A stretch of 64,000 bases of DNA from Ashinkailepas kermadecensis (lineage: Eukaryota; Arthropoda; Thecostraca; Neolepadidae). Of this stretch, positions 46,918 to 59,455 are shown piece after piece. Each line of letters starts with the position of its first letter. Position 1 is the first letter of the stretch. The stretch covers positions 1 to 64,000 of the forward strand of contig JAOTOM010004126.1 in NCBI GenBank assembly GCA_034440615.1. The letters are read 5' to 3'. The notes under the pieces are model-generated. The model was given only the letters and a program-made list of their open reading frames with translations, was not told the origin of the DNA and did not search any database. Both the position numbers and the translations under genes were made by a program.

Positions 46918-49900
46918 CTGTGGATCGCCACGCAGGTAGTCAGAGCCGCGAGGCGGCAATACTGTGTATCCCAGCACACCTGTATGGAGGCGATGCATTA
47001 CGCCACCCAAATGGCTTAAACGAAGCATTTCTGCAAGCGATAATTGATTAAAAGAACTTGTCCTCAGCCAGCAAAAGTTCTTGGCGACACACTTGTTTTC
47101 TGTCGACACCGTTCCTTACACAACAGCCTATCCCATTTGGCTATGCATTGTCACAGGTTCCGTTAACGTGGGGCTTCCCTAGGCTAGCTGCCCATTGACA
47201 CGGGATGCGTCGTCGGATATGGCCAAATTTAGTTGTTTCATTATTTGGGCTTGAGGGCCATATGTATAGGAGCAGGGAGGCCATCCACCCCCACCAGTGA
47301 TACATTATTCGTGAAATAGGGTGGAATATACCACTTTCTGAACACTCAATTGACATCCTTCTCCCATAATTATTGACATCCTACTCCTTGATGCATGCTT
47401 ATGGAGTCTTCGTGTCTCCTTTCTAACAGTATCTTGTTGATAAGTAGCATGTACATGCTCTCGATAAGAAATGGTGATACACTAACATTTTGCAATTAAA
47501 TTTCAGGTAAAGGGAGTACCTATAATGTGATATGACACACAATAACAGTTTACAGCATAGTTATTATTCTCCCTATCCAGAATATAACTCTTCTTAACTT
47601 ATGAATCTCAAAACAAGTGATAAAGGTACAGTCATAAGTACCTACACCATTGGCTCAAATTTCAGTCTGAAGGACATCAAAAGCATTTTAAATGACACTA
47701 ATCCCATGGTAAATTTTGACATCCTACTGTTCTTGTTTCGACATCTCACACCTAACGAAAAACCATTATTTTAACCCTGACCCCCACCCTATCCACACAC
47801 ACTTCTCATGAAAGTTTAACGTTAACGCTACGGAGATGCATAGCGAGAATCAACTTCAAAAAGGGGCTTTGGCCCCCACTTTTTGAGACATTTCTACGCC
47901 TCCGTTAAGGGCGCATGAACTGCAAGTGTTTATCCAGCTCCCATATCTTTCGCCCCATGTAGTTCTCTCAATTATTATGTCGATCGTCTGTAACAACGGT
48001 TCCCGGCCCTTCGAGGAAGTTATGTCCATTGTCTGTAACAAAGTTTCCCGGCCTTCTGAGGCAGGTGAGAGGATGAGACTCACCAGTATTCGACACTGGT
48101 CCGGCTTCAGAACGTCTCCCTTCCGACAGACCACGTGGTCCTTGACGAGTATCACCACACCTGCGGCAGCCCAACTGTCACGGCACCGTCGACGACCCAC
48201 CAGCTGACACTCGTCAGCGACACGGTCAAGGTCAGCGCGCGCACACCCGTCATCTCCCGACCGTGTGGCTGGTACCGAACAGCACGATGGTGTCCAGCTC
48301 AACAATGACTGCTGACACTATCGCAGAATCAACTGGTTCTTCAGCCATGCAGTACTACATATTCAATATACCGATGAACTGGCTATTAACCACACGTCAC
48401 TTGCAATGCTGTGTGGTACACATGGTGCCAATCAATACTCGAGATACGAGCCATCATATAAACATTGCACATTATTGGCGACTGATTAATCTTCGCAACG
48501 TTTTAACACAAAATTGTCATCAGCCATTACGAAACATGGTAACCGTTATGTGCGCTTCAGGGACTAAACGCAAATTTTGACATCTGACGTAGAATACAGA
48601 GTTGGCAGTTTTTACCACAAAGCCTGTTTTTTTTTAGCCTTTACCAGTGACAAAAATCTACATATCAAAAAAGTTTCAACCGCAAGAGTCTAGGGCAAGG
48701 GTGCAAATACAGTGCTTAATCTTTTTCATACATATAAGACATGCTGTCCGTATGTTTATTGGAGTATCACGTACCATACAACGTCCATGCATAATACTTA
48801 GAAATAGGCAACATTTTCGCAGGAAATGTCACAGAAAGTGCAAACATGTCACCAATTTGAGACAACTTTTACCAGTTTTTCCGGTAAAAGACTGGCTCCC
48901 ATGAGAAAAACTAGTTCTCCCTGGTAAAAAACCCAATCATGGTGGAATATATGTAATAATTGGCATAAGTGAATGCTGACATGTACCCGTTAGTCAACAA
49001 ATTGCGATACCGTCCTTGCTAAAGCTGACAACACCAGTAACCAGTAGTGTGAACCATTAGGTGAGGAACGTGTCGGCCGTTGTGCACGCCTATGCACATA
49101 TGTTTCGGAATTTGACACGTAATATTTTACCTCAATAGTCGAAGCAGATAACAGCTGAAGGTAGTGGTGTACAGGGTCTAACGACATGAAAAAGGTACAC
49201 AAAGCCCACCGGCAGTCTCAGTCTGGCTGGCTCCGACGGCGGTGATCGACTGACCTTTCTTGAGTGCGGTCGGCAGGCCAACCTGACGCAGGTGCGGCTC
49301 CAGGCTGTGCGGGAACTGGTCCAGCGGACCCTCACTCAGCTCCACAGTCTCGGTGGCATTGTTCCCAGAGCGAGCGTACTCGGGGCAGCTGAATTCGCCA
49401 AACCATCTGCGAACCAATACAAAATCGTGTTTCAATGTCATTAATTGTGCAAATAAAAATAAGATAACTCTGCTTTAACATGCACTTTATTATGCTTCAA
49501 TGAAGCTCTCAATTGGAAGAGTTCGGCGCGATATTTGGCTCTCGCACTCCGAGCAGATGCCTCCCAATGTGCATGCACATGCACTGGCGGATGCATCCTC
49601 TCCCCCTCCCGGACTTGTATTAGTACCTTACACATCTTTTACATACTGTCCCCACACCAAAAGAAGCCAATTTAATAAAAACAACAGGGGCATATTTCAC
49701 ATGAAAAATAATTTTACTCAAAGAAAAGAGGGACACCCTATCAGACACGCTTCTGATGGACAGCAGTTATTTTCAATTGACGGCGCGCCAACCGATATGG
49801 CTACCTTGCGCTCATTTTAAGGATAATATTCCCATTTACGAACCATTCTTAATTCCGGAGTAATGATTATGCAACAGAATACGTTGCCCTGCTCGGGTCA

Positions 49901-52900
49901 TTGCAGAGTTGGGAAGAAAATGCAACCTTATTTAATTTCTTTGTGGTTCTCGGTATTTTTTTTCCGAATCACGTAACAATAGTGACAGTTAAACATGGCT
50001 GCAGCATGCAGCCTAATGGCACTATACCGACGGCACTGTGTTAAAATAATGGTTTTTCGTTATGTGCGAGATGTTGAATTGATTACAGTAGTATGTTGAA
50101 ATTTGCCATGGAAACTATGTCTCTTAACATAACCTGTAAGTTTTTCGAGCACAATTTTAATCCAACAGCATACCCATACTTCCACCGTTTTCCTTCGTTT
50201 TGAGATACTTAATTTAGGGATACCCATTTTAGTGATAACAATACAAAATGTCCATCCTTATGAACTGATTGTATAACAGACTACAATTGTGAAGCATGCT
50301 GTCGATATTTAATTGGTAGGGATGTTGATTCAGCGTTCAGAAAGTGGTATACTGCGCGAATGATCAAATCTGGTCAAAGCGCCCTGAAGCCCAAAGTGGT
50401 ATATTCCACCATATTTCGCAAATAAATTATCACTGCCATGGCGTCATGAGTAGGGTCCCATCATATCCTCTTCAACACTGCCATGGCCGCACTACTGCGT
50501 AGGTATAATGCAAATCATCAAAATAACCATGGAGCACTGGCACCTCATGTGCCATACAGCGACAGTGCCCGTGGCAAATACGCCTTCACAAAATAAGAAG
50601 ACAAACATTGTATTCTCATTTTGTGTATTTAAGAGCCAAAAGACGCCTAATTAGCAGGTAACACATAGCAACTTGTTTTCAATAATAGCTTGCTGTTCCG
50701 ACAGGTGAGATACAGCGCTGGCTTGTTTTGGTCTCCTCTGTCCTGACGTGACAGTGTCAGGTTACCACATGCGCTTGCATTTTTTTTTATCCAGCTGAAA
50801 GGACGGTATTATTGCAGATCAAGGTTAATTTTGATTCTTTGGGCTTTTTCGAATACCATGTATTTTACCGTGATTAAGACGATGCGACCACTCATTTTCT
50901 CTGCAAATGATTACTTTTCAGTTGGCACAGAAATACACGATCATAATCTTCACTCTACAAATATAGCCAATCGCGTATAATTACCCGGACATGGTGTGTC
51001 ACAGATGTGATAAAGAAGAAATTCAAAACTTCATGCACCCGATTCAATACTCCTTCACCTCCAAAACCATATGTTTCTGGCTTAATTCTACGTCATTCCA
51101 GACACGCAACATTCGCAACCACATGAGTCCGGAACCCTCGATCAAGGCCGGAAGTTCCTTGCGATGTTGTTAGCGTTAACGGCAGCGCTAACAATTTCCG
51201 CTGATATTTGATGGCGTCGGGCCGGAAAAGTTAGTTTGGGACGATTCTGTTTGTTCTGGTTAGGTTAAATTAGGCTAGGTTAGATTATGATATATTATAA
51301 TATATTATATTTACTATGCTACGTTATCTTAGTCTAGCTTAGGTTAGTTTAGGTTCGGTTATTTTATTATTTTTCTATAGTTTATCTATTCATATGTAAT
51401 TTTTCAATTCTTGATTGACGAAGCAGAAGTCAGCTGACAAGCAACGCAGCCACGCGTATCGGTGTAAGGACGGGTTCACTGTGTACCGGTTGCACTCCAG
51501 TACCTCACACAATTATTAAGCTTTCTTTTGAAGACAGACAAGCAAGTTTAGAATTTTCCGACAACAGTGTCACAGCGATGTTATTTGCCCAAATTATTCC
51601 AGGGTCTGCCAGTATTTGTTTTTGTGGAATTCCACGGCCGCGAAATTCATAATTTCCTTCTCGAAGCATCAAACTATAAGCCGCAGTCCGAGCTCCGTGC
51701 TGGTCGGTCCGATACCATATAGGTACAAACGAACGAGCCACAGCCCGGACCACCCCATTAAGGTATGTAAACGTTCGCAGCGTTAGCTTATAAAATATCG
51801 TTAATATCGTAGCACATTTCCTCCGTACCATATGACGTCATCCATTGTATCGACCGCCGTGGACTTCAAAGTAGTCATTTCCAGAGAAAATGAGTGGTCG
51901 CATCGTCTTAATGATGTTAAAAAGCATCGTATTAAAAAATAAAATAAAAATAGAAAAGAAAGCTACCTTGAACTGCAAATTTACCAAAGGAACAGCCGGC
52001 AATTGGCCCAACAAGATCGAGGATTTCGCTAAGCATGAACCGAGAAGAAACGTTGGCGGTTTTAATTCTTCCAACGAACTGCAACTGGACCTCAATACAC
52101 CCTATCGGAACATAACTTTACAGTGAATAGATCTACACAAATTAATTGGCTACTAAACATTTAGTTTAGTATTAAGAATGCATAATTATATTACCACCCC
52201 TACACGACAGATTGTACACAAAACTATGCACAATCCTGCGTTATTGGTTCTGAGTAATTTCAGTACGAAAAAAAAACAGCTTGAGGGTGCACTTACTCAA
52301 ATACCTCCTCCTTGGTTTTGTTGGTGAAGAGGAGACCGCATTGCCCAACCAGATGCTTTGATACTAGGTGCAGATTCTTCCTGTGAGCAGTCTCCTCCGT
52401 TTTGCCAAGTCCATGAGCCATGACCTTGTTCTTGCCAAAGAAAAATCTGTGCAAAAATAACTATCATGAATGATGAAAAGTAAACCGAAGATCACTCCAG
52501 AAGACTATTTTTAAGTGACAAATGTTGCTAAAGTATATTTTGTCAAGAAAAATCAACACAATCTTCTTTTGTTCAAATAAAAGTGATACTAAGTGAACTG
52601 TGCACTGCATATGAACAGAAAAGCAGCAACGATCAAAACATTGAAGTATCAGCAGGCATAGAAGAAACATAGCTATGAACATAACATCCAGTTGGCAGTA
52701 GGTTACAATGCCATTGCTATGTATGTCTGTTTCACAGCCAGAACAATGCCATACATTCTAGATTTCACACCCACTCATTCATGTACCTGCTGTGCTTCCA
52801 TTCGATCCGCAATTCCTTCCACCGCTCGTTCCTCATGTTGTGTACCGAGAAGACGAATAGGCGGGCGTACTCGTCGACACATTGCCGCACATCGTCTATC

Positions 52901-55900
52901 AGCTTGGCCTTGGTGTCTGAAGTCTTGCGGCTGGTGGTCTTTGTGAGCGCAACTGCACGATAACAAATAACGTACTTAAGCTAGGGCAGTGCCACATCAG
53001 AAGGGTACATAACATAATTGGGAGCAACCAAATTGCAACTTAGAATATTATCCAAGAAGAGCATTACACAGCTACAAGTATACTTCAAACCTGATCAATT
53101 ATCAGTAGGTGCAAGCTAATGCCATACAACATCCATATGGCTGGGCCAATGCGATCAATTACACATACAATTCAGCTGATGCAATCAATTACCAATCTAT
53201 GTGAAATAATGTGATCCAACACACACAGGCAGTGTTAAAGTAATGGTTTTTTTTTTACTGAGATGTGAGATGTCAAAACGATTACAGCATGATGTCAAAA
53301 TTTGCAATGGAGGCTATGCCATTGAAAATGTCACCTTCCAGGCCTTCAAGCTTGATGATGAACCAATGGCCTTATGCAACTACTTATAAGTGAATGTTTT
53401 GGTTATCTTTGGTAAACAACCTAATATAGGGATACCAATATTAATTAATGTGATAATAATACCATGCCATGAAAAAATAGTATTGTATAACAGCCCATTA
53501 TCATAGGTAATTTATTTACCTTGGATTCTCCTCCATATTATTTGTGTATCACAATCAGAAATGGTGAGCTAAGGCATGTCAGCTATGCATGAGATACTGT
53601 TCAAAATGAATCATGTATACTTCATAAACATAATCAAGAAGTGCCATATTGATGCTTCTTTGGGAAGTATGTCTAGGATGACAAATAATCACAATAAGGA
53701 TAATCCCAAAGGGGACATTGCCCCCACCCCCATCCAAGACGTGTTGAGACCCAAATAATTGCATCTCGGCACGGAAGAATTGCGCCAGGGCTCCGAAAAA
53801 AATGAAGCTGAGGCATGAAGCCCTGAATATCACTGGAGCCTGGAGCCAAGCAAATTTCACCAAAGGCCACCAAAGGCCACCATGAGCTGGTTGGACACTG
53901 AAAAACTTGCCATGATTCCAAAAAAATGCAGCATGGCACTAACATATAGTGGAAGGGGTTCGAAAACTAGAGTGGGGTCTCTAAAAAAATTATGCAGGGA
54001 TCCGAAAAATAGACATGGGCTCCAAGAAATTCAGAAGAGATCCATAAAAATTGTGTTGGGCCCAGAAAACCTGCATAAAGCTCCCAACAACTCACAGGTG
54101 GGGGTAAAAAATTGGGCTGCAGCCCTGAAACATAGTGCTGGAGCATAATTATTGTCAGGACACCTAACATTTTCCTCAGCTGTCTCCTAAAAGCACACCA
54201 GATCGAGAAAACATACTGGGGCCCTCCATAAAGCACACCAGGTCCTGCCAAAAAAGCTACAATGCATTGGGGGCACCAATTAAACAGCCTTAAAAAACAC
54301 ACCTGATGCACTGAACACACCAGGGCCCTCACGGCAGCACGATGATCTCCAAAACAAGCTAAGCGAGACAAAAAATGGGAAGGAAGACGAACACAGGACC
54401 AGAGTTTTGGTTTGGAGCATATTTTTGGTAGGTTCAGCTACCCTCCACAGGAAAATTATATTGTCACTTCCTATTTTCATCAATAATGATCACTGAAGAA
54501 AAAATTGTCAAAATCTGGTGACTTTTTAGTGGTGGTATGTTGGGCCCCCTTCAAATATGTTTGCCCCCAACACAAATTGACTCATGCCATTGCTTTACAT
54601 ACTAATACATGCAAGATGGAAAAATAGCAACATATGGTTTAATTGACATAGAAGCACAAACAGGTATATAATCTGCATGAGAATCTTTTCCTAATCCACA
54701 GAACCGATCTTTTCCATTTTGACTTTTGGTGTTAATCTCTGCCATCTTCTGCCTGGTAGAAAATGAAAAATATGCTCTGTTCATAGGGCAATAATCCATT
54801 CACCTGTGTTGTCAAGCAGGCACAAGGGTGCTGGAGTAGCAGAATGGAGTAGCAGAAAAAACAGTCACAATTTCTCAACATGTCACCTTAAGGGCTTTCA
54901 GATTCAAAGTGACAGGAGGGGAAGGGGCAGATCCACCCTCTGAGATCACAAAAACTAGCCAGCTGATTAATGGCTTTGGGAAATGGCATCAAATACAGGT
55001 GTCCTGAAATGCTTCAATGAAGAAAGGAATGTTAAAAATTTAGGTGAGGAGGTACAGGGGATGAAAGCCTAGCCTAACCATCCATGAAAGAAAACAAATG
55101 AGTTAAAAAAGAAAAATTCCCAAATAATTTTTCTCCAAACATTTTCAAATAAAAAAACTAGCATAACATAGCCTAAACCATTTTTGGAAGAAATTCAAAT
55201 CTTTTTTAAACCAAACACAAAAAATTCACAATTTTTCCAGCTTAAAAGAAAAACCAAACCAAACCCATTTGTTGGCCTCATAGAGGTACAATATGCATAA
55301 AATGTGTCTTGTGGATACCTCAAAGTGCAATACCAATTTTGCTTGACCTGGCTTGATTTACAAGGCCACTGCACAGTAATTTTGGTAAGATGTTTTATGG
55401 GTTCAACACATTTTTGAGAGCTCAAAGCTTAGGGGCCTGGCTGGGTCTTTTGAAGCCCAAATATATCTTTTGGGCACAGACCTGTTTCTTTAGTCCCTTG
55501 CACAATTTCAGGGGCATTGGTGGGCTGCTTGGGCCTTCTGTTGATTCTTGGGCCCAGCATGATATCTCTGGTCCTAATGAGTTTTGGAGGCCAACCAGTC
55601 TTTTTAGGTACCAGAATGCCATTCAATTTCCCCCCCCCCACAATTTTTTGGAGGCCCAGTGCCATTTTTTTTAGACTAGGGTCCACTGCCTCTCAAGGCG
55701 AATTTTCCTTTACGTCCCATTTTGTAGGCATGCCACAAATTTAGGTAGCTCATGGGTTAAGTGCCATCATAATGCTGTATTATGGGGTTGATTATGGGTA
55801 TTAGTGCACTTTAACCCGCGCACGTCCGGGGGGGCAGATATCTGCCCCCCCTGCGGTTTTTCCTACTTTGCCGCCATACTAATCGGGTTAGCAAGGCCAA

Positions 55901-58900
55901 ACCTCGCATGGCTGCTCACTGGTCTTTTCCGCATATCCTCAGAAATGTTTAACCCTGAGTCATCTCAAGTCAGGTCACCAGGTCAGGCGAAGTGACATAA
56001 CGTCCCTCCGAGTTCTAGGTGGCATCACTCCCACAATAATTTGGCGATTGATTTCAAACTTATATCACGTCATGATCTTATCAGGGTCTATAATATGCAT
56101 ATCACGTTTTTTTTTCGTAGCGTTGACCTGAGGTCAGGTCGTGGCCATGGCTTACCCATTATAGGCCTATGGAAAAATATACAAATGTTTCCTGGTTACA
56201 TATTTGCTCTCGGAATGACCTCCAACCGTTATGGCGTGTAGTTAGAAGCTATTCGCAATGCTATCGCTGACATTTTTGCTCAGTGGCCCCACCAAGGTCA
56301 GCTGAGGTCACCTGAAATCATTAGCACATTTCTGCGCATTATATCGCAATGCATTGAGCTAGAAGGCTGAAATTACCGTCATTGTGCTTGTATCGCCAAG
56401 ACGTGTCGATTGATATATTACATGACCTCCCTACTCTACCCCATGACCTTGACCTGAGGTCATTGTTTCGGTGACCCATCTGTTGACCTGACCTTAAATT
56501 ACACAGCGTATGTCGATAGCACATTTCAAGGGCTGTCGAATAGAATTTGCAGTTTGTTTCTATCTGTTACAGGTCCTGAGATATGTGCCAATATCTGAGG
56601 GTCCCACCCGATCTGGTCGAATTTGACATATGATGACCCAGTGACCTAAATATTGACCTGAGCGAGAAAATGACCGAAATACTTTCGATAGAGCTTGTCA
56701 CCAGCTATCCAAAGCCGTTTTCCGTTTGTCGCTACCTAGCATAGTTCTCGAGATCTTAGGGGGGGGCAGACATCTGCCCCCCCCGGACATGCGAAGTTGG
56801 CGCGGACCGCCGGACGTGCGAGTGTTAAGGTAAGGCAAGGCAACAAGGCAAGTTTTACATATTTTACATCCATGAAGCAAACAATGGGGTTATGCTTTCA
56901 GTTCGGTTAGGTTGTGCTTTTCATTGAAGTTCTAAATTTTCATTTGTTTTTTGTAATGCTTTCTTCAAAAACAGATTATGCCAGGTTAGGCTAGTTTAGA
57001 TTGGGCTGTTTTTTTATGCTATTAATTTGAAGAAAAAAATTGTTTGAAAATTTTAATTTTATTTATATTATATTTTGTATTCTTGCATGGAAGATTATGC
57101 TATCTTCAGTTAGATTGTGACATTTTCCATTCTTTTCAGCATTATTTTATGCCATAATGTCCAACACTCCATTCTTGGTGTTATTTCACCTGTAAACTGA
57201 AAAGTATGCATTTGCAGAGGAAATGAGTGACCACATTATATTAACCACACTCTTAAACATTGCAATGGAAAAAGATATTCCATGAATTTAAAAAAAATAT
57301 GTTAAACTGCAAATTTACCAGAATATGAAATATTGTAAACTTTAGTACATTTCTTGGCTATCCCAGTTTGCATCTGGTGTTTGCCCATTTCTGACATACT
57401 GGGCCTAACCTCTGGTACACTCTTGATGTGCCTTGATGCATGCATGGAGGCCTTTCCATATGCCAGAGTGCACAATTCAATTTAGGTCTGCACACATGAG
57501 ATCTTGTCAAAACTTGCCATGTTTTGCAGACTGGATAGTATGATTTGGACCATAACTGCCATTTTACACCTTGGCCTCACACAGCACATCAACTACATTA
57601 TGCCAAAGCATCATGACCTTAAGAGGAACACCTGCTTTTACAGTGATAAATTATTCATAAAATAGGGTGGAATATACCACTCTCTGAACACTCAATCGAC
57701 ATCTATATCCAAGAAGTATCGACATCCTGCTACTTGATGCATACTTATAAAGTCTTTGTGACCCCTTTCTAACATAATCCCATTTATAAGTATCATGTGC
57801 ATGCCTTCAATAAGGAATGGTGATAATCTTTACCTTTTGGCCGACACATACTGCCAAGGTTAGTGATTTGTAAACAGGTGTACAGTGGGGAACAGTGACA
57901 TCACAGGAGTCATGGAAGTGACATCACGACATCACAAGTGCCGACAAATTTGCTTCAGAGGATTCTGGTTTCCCGGTTAGGTTAGGTTAGGTTAGATTGT
58001 ATTATGCTATGATACATTTTGTACATTATGCTACATTATCTTAGTCTAGGTTAAGTGGTAATCTTTAGACACCCGACTCCTGTGACGTCACTTCCCTGAC
58101 TCATGTGATGTCACTGTTCCCCACTGTACACCTCTTTACAAATCACTAACCTTGGCAGTATGTGTCAGCCAAAAGGTAAAGATTACCGGAATGGTGATAC
58201 ACAAACATTTTGCAACACAATTTCAGGTAGAGATTACCTAAAATGTGATATGGCATACAATACCAGTTTATAGCACAGGTATTATTTCCGGTAATCTTTA
58301 CCTTTCGGCAGACACATATTGCCAAGGTTAGTGATTTGTAAAGAGGTGTACAGTGGGGAACAGTGACATCACAGGAGTCAGGGAAGTGACGCCACGACAT
58401 CAAGATTCGGAGGATTCTGGTTTTCCGGTTAGGTTAGGTTAGATTATATTATATTATGCTATGATACATTTTGTATGTTATGCTACATTATCTTAGTCTA
58501 GGTTAGGTGATAATCTTTACCGACACCCAACTCCTGTGACATCACTTCCCTGACTTCTGTGACGTCACTGTTCCCCACTGTACACCTCTTTACAAATCAC
58601 TAACCTTGGCAGTATGTGTCGGCCGAAAGGTAAAGATTACCTTATTTCCTCTATCCTGAATATAGCTCTTCCTAAATTATTAATCTCAAAACAAATGATG
58701 AAGGTACAGTCATAAGTACCTACACCATAGGTGGAAATTTGAGTCTGAAAGACATCAAAATCATTTTCAATGACACTAATTCCAAAGCAAATTTCGACAT
58801 CCTACTGTGTCGTTTCGACATCTCACACCTAACAAAAACCATTATTTTAACGGTAATCTTTACCTTTTGGCCGACACATACTGCCAAGGTTAGTGATTTG

Positions 58901-59455
58901 TAAAGAGGTGTACAGTGGGGAACAGTAACGTCATAGGAGTCAGGGAAGTGACATCACAGGAGTCAGGTGTTGGCAAAGATTACCACCTAACCTAGACTAA
59001 GATAATGTAGCATAATATACAAAATGTATCATAGTATAATATAATCTAACCTAACCTAACCTAACCGGAAAACCAGAATCCTCCGAAGCACTTGACATCG
59101 TGACGTCACTTCCCGACTCCTGTGACGTCACTGTTCCCCACTGTACACCTCTTTACAAATCACTAACCTTGGCAGTATGTGTCGGCCGAAAGGTAATGAT
59201 TACCATTTTAACCCTGTGCTTCCATCACCTGAATATCCAATCAAGCTACCCTTTCCTAACTTATGCACATCCATGCAATTAGTTGGCTTTATGCATTCAT
59301 GGGAACTACCTGGGGTTGGTGAATGGCCCATGTTGCGATATACGTCACTAATTAGCACATGCTTAGCAGCCCAGCAATCACCACAATTACATAGCACCCA
59401 AAACCGTTTATAAAAGGCGTCACCTACCTGTTCTGTCCCTGCGCGATTTAGGCAT
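46762..59455 (-). CDS. Mrto4: mRNA turnover protein 4 homologue (ribosome assembly factor)
   Basis: Nucleolar uL10-like factor that occupies the P-stalk base on pre-60S particles and is later replaced by uL10. Complete in six exons: 59455-59428, 52952-52787, 52446-52297, 49406-49255, 48160-48084, 46917-46762. Phases 1,2,2,1,0 all agree, giving 242 residues (human 239). It starts [20 protein letters not shown] like human MPKSKRDKKVSLTKT. It continues [96 protein letters not shown] and [11 protein letters not shown], and ends with the acidic tail [11 protein letters not shown] typical of the family. Convergent with hpo. Intron 1 (6.5 kb) is a transposon trap. Identity is secure. Confidence 0.96.
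46918..48083. other. Mrto4 intron 5 with dispersed repeat A
   Basis: Dispersed repeat A (minus) occupies 47,274-47,790, from GTGGAATATACCACTTTCTG to CGAAAAACCATTATTTTAAC. A two-copy about 47-bp duplication (TGTCTGTAACAAAGTTTCCC type) lies at 47,973-48,066. Confidence 0.6.
48084..48160 (-). CDS. Mrto4: Mrto4 exon 5
   Basis: 77 nt, phase 1 in and phase 0 out. Acceptor GCCGCAG|GT, donor ATACTG|GTGAGT. Encodes [25 protein letters not shown]. Confidence 0.94.
48161..49254. other. Mrto4 intron 4, nothing recognised
   Basis: Unique-looking AT-rich intron without clear elements. Confidence 0.4.
49255..49406 (-). CDS. Mrto4: Mrto4 exon 4
   Basis: 152 nt, phase 2 in and phase 1 out. Acceptor GTTCGCAG|A, donor AAAG|GTCAGT. 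Encodes [20 protein letters not shown] then [20 protein letters not shown]. Confidence 0.95.
49407..52296. other. Mrto4 intron 3 with dispersed repeat A and other repeats
   Basis: Dispersed repeat A copy (plus) at 50,040-50,430 interrupted by a 41-bp retro-insertion (50,352-50,392). TTAGG-like GGTTAGGTTAAATTAGG-type sequence at about 51,258-51,360. A short repeat at 51,880-52,010 has relatives at 57,195-57,330. Confidence 0.5.
50352..50392 (+). mobile_element. 41-bp retro-insertion inside dispersed repeat A
   Basis: Ends AAAGCGCCCTGAAGCCC and is bracketed by AAAGTGGTATA (50341-50351) and AAAGTGGTATA (50393-50403). Confidence 0.7.
52297..52446 (-). CDS. Mrto4: Mrto4 exon 3
   Basis: 150 nt, phase 2 in and out. 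Acceptor TTGCACAG|A, donor TTGA|GTAAGT. Encodes [20 protein letters not shown] then [20 protein letters not shown]. Confidence 0.95.
   Translation of the reverse strand: MFLWQEQGHGSWTWQNGGDCSQEESAPSIKASGWAMRSPLHQQNQGGGI
52787..52952 (-). CDS. Mrto4: Mrto4 exon 2
   Basis: 166 nt, phase 1 in and phase 2 out. Acceptor CGTGCAG|TT, donor AGCAG|GTACAT. Encodes [20 protein letters not shown] then [20 protein letters not shown] and EWKHSR. Confidence 0.95.
53750..54400. repeat. degenerate about 35-bp GGGCTCC-A6 array
   Basis: Quasi-periodic blocks of the form (G)GGCTCC(G)AAAAAAAT, CTGAAACA and CCAGG. Examples are GGGCTCCGAAAAAAATGAAG, GATTCCAAAAAAATGCAGC, GGGCTCCAAGAAATTCAG. Too diverged for exact copy counts. 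Confidence 0.55.
55400..55690. repeat. inverted relative of the GGGCTCC-A6 array
   Basis: Reverse-complement style blocks (TTTTGGAGGCCCAGTGCC, TCTTTTGGGCACAGACC, TTCTTGGGCCCAGCATG) with similar spacing to 53,750-54,400. Confidence 0.5.
55811..56828. mobile_element. piggyBac-like MITE with TTAA ends
   Basis: Bounded by TTAA on both sides (55811-55814, 56825-56828). Imperfect 15-bp terminal inverted repeats: CCCGCGCACGTCCGG versus CACTCGCACGTCCGG. Subterminal palindromes GGGCAGATATCTGCCC and GGGCAGACATCTGCCC near each end. About 1 kb, no transposase. The interior has 15 TGACCT/AGGTCA hexamers. Confidence 0.8.
57822..58187. mobile_element. foldback MITE copy 1
   Basis: 366 bp with long terminal inverted repeats over 100 bp, ends GATAATCTTTACC / GGTAAAGATTACC, 8-bp duplication GGAATGGT. 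The centre contains GGTTAGGTTAGGTTAGG. hAT-like by duplication length; no coding capacity. Confidence 0.85.
58290..58641. mobile_element. foldback MITE copy 2
   Basis: 352 bp, ends GGTAATCTTTACC / GGTAAAGATTACC, 8-bp duplication TTATTTCC on both sides. Contains GGTGTACAGTGGGGAACAG in both arms. Confidence 0.9.
58852..59204. mobile_element. foldback MITE copy 3
   Basis: 353 bp, same termini (right end GGTAATGATTACC has one change), 8-bp duplication ATTTTAAC. The central part is inverted relative to copies 1 and 2 (CTAACCTAACCTAACC). Confidence 0.9.
59428..59455 (-). CDS. Mrto4: Mrto4 exon 1 (start codon)
   Basis: 28 nt, ATG at 59,455, encodes MPKSRRDRT, donor ACAG|GTAGGT, phase 1. The start is chosen because this basic N-terminus is the family's. 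Confidence 0.93.

Larger units (their letters stand above)
52953..55800. other. Mrto4 intron 1, 3' part, repeat-rich
   Basis: Dispersed repeat A copy (plus) at 53,235-53,560. Degenerate array at 53,750-54,400 and an inverted relative at 55,400-55,690. No exons. Confidence 0.5.
57640..58860 (-). repeat. dispersed repeat A, copy interrupted by MITEs
   Basis: Same family as 47,274-47,790: GGTGGAATATACCACTCTCT at one end and AAAAACCATTATTTTAAC at the other. It is split into segments by two MITEs, and a third lies at its end, so repeat A is older than all three. Confidence 0.75.
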
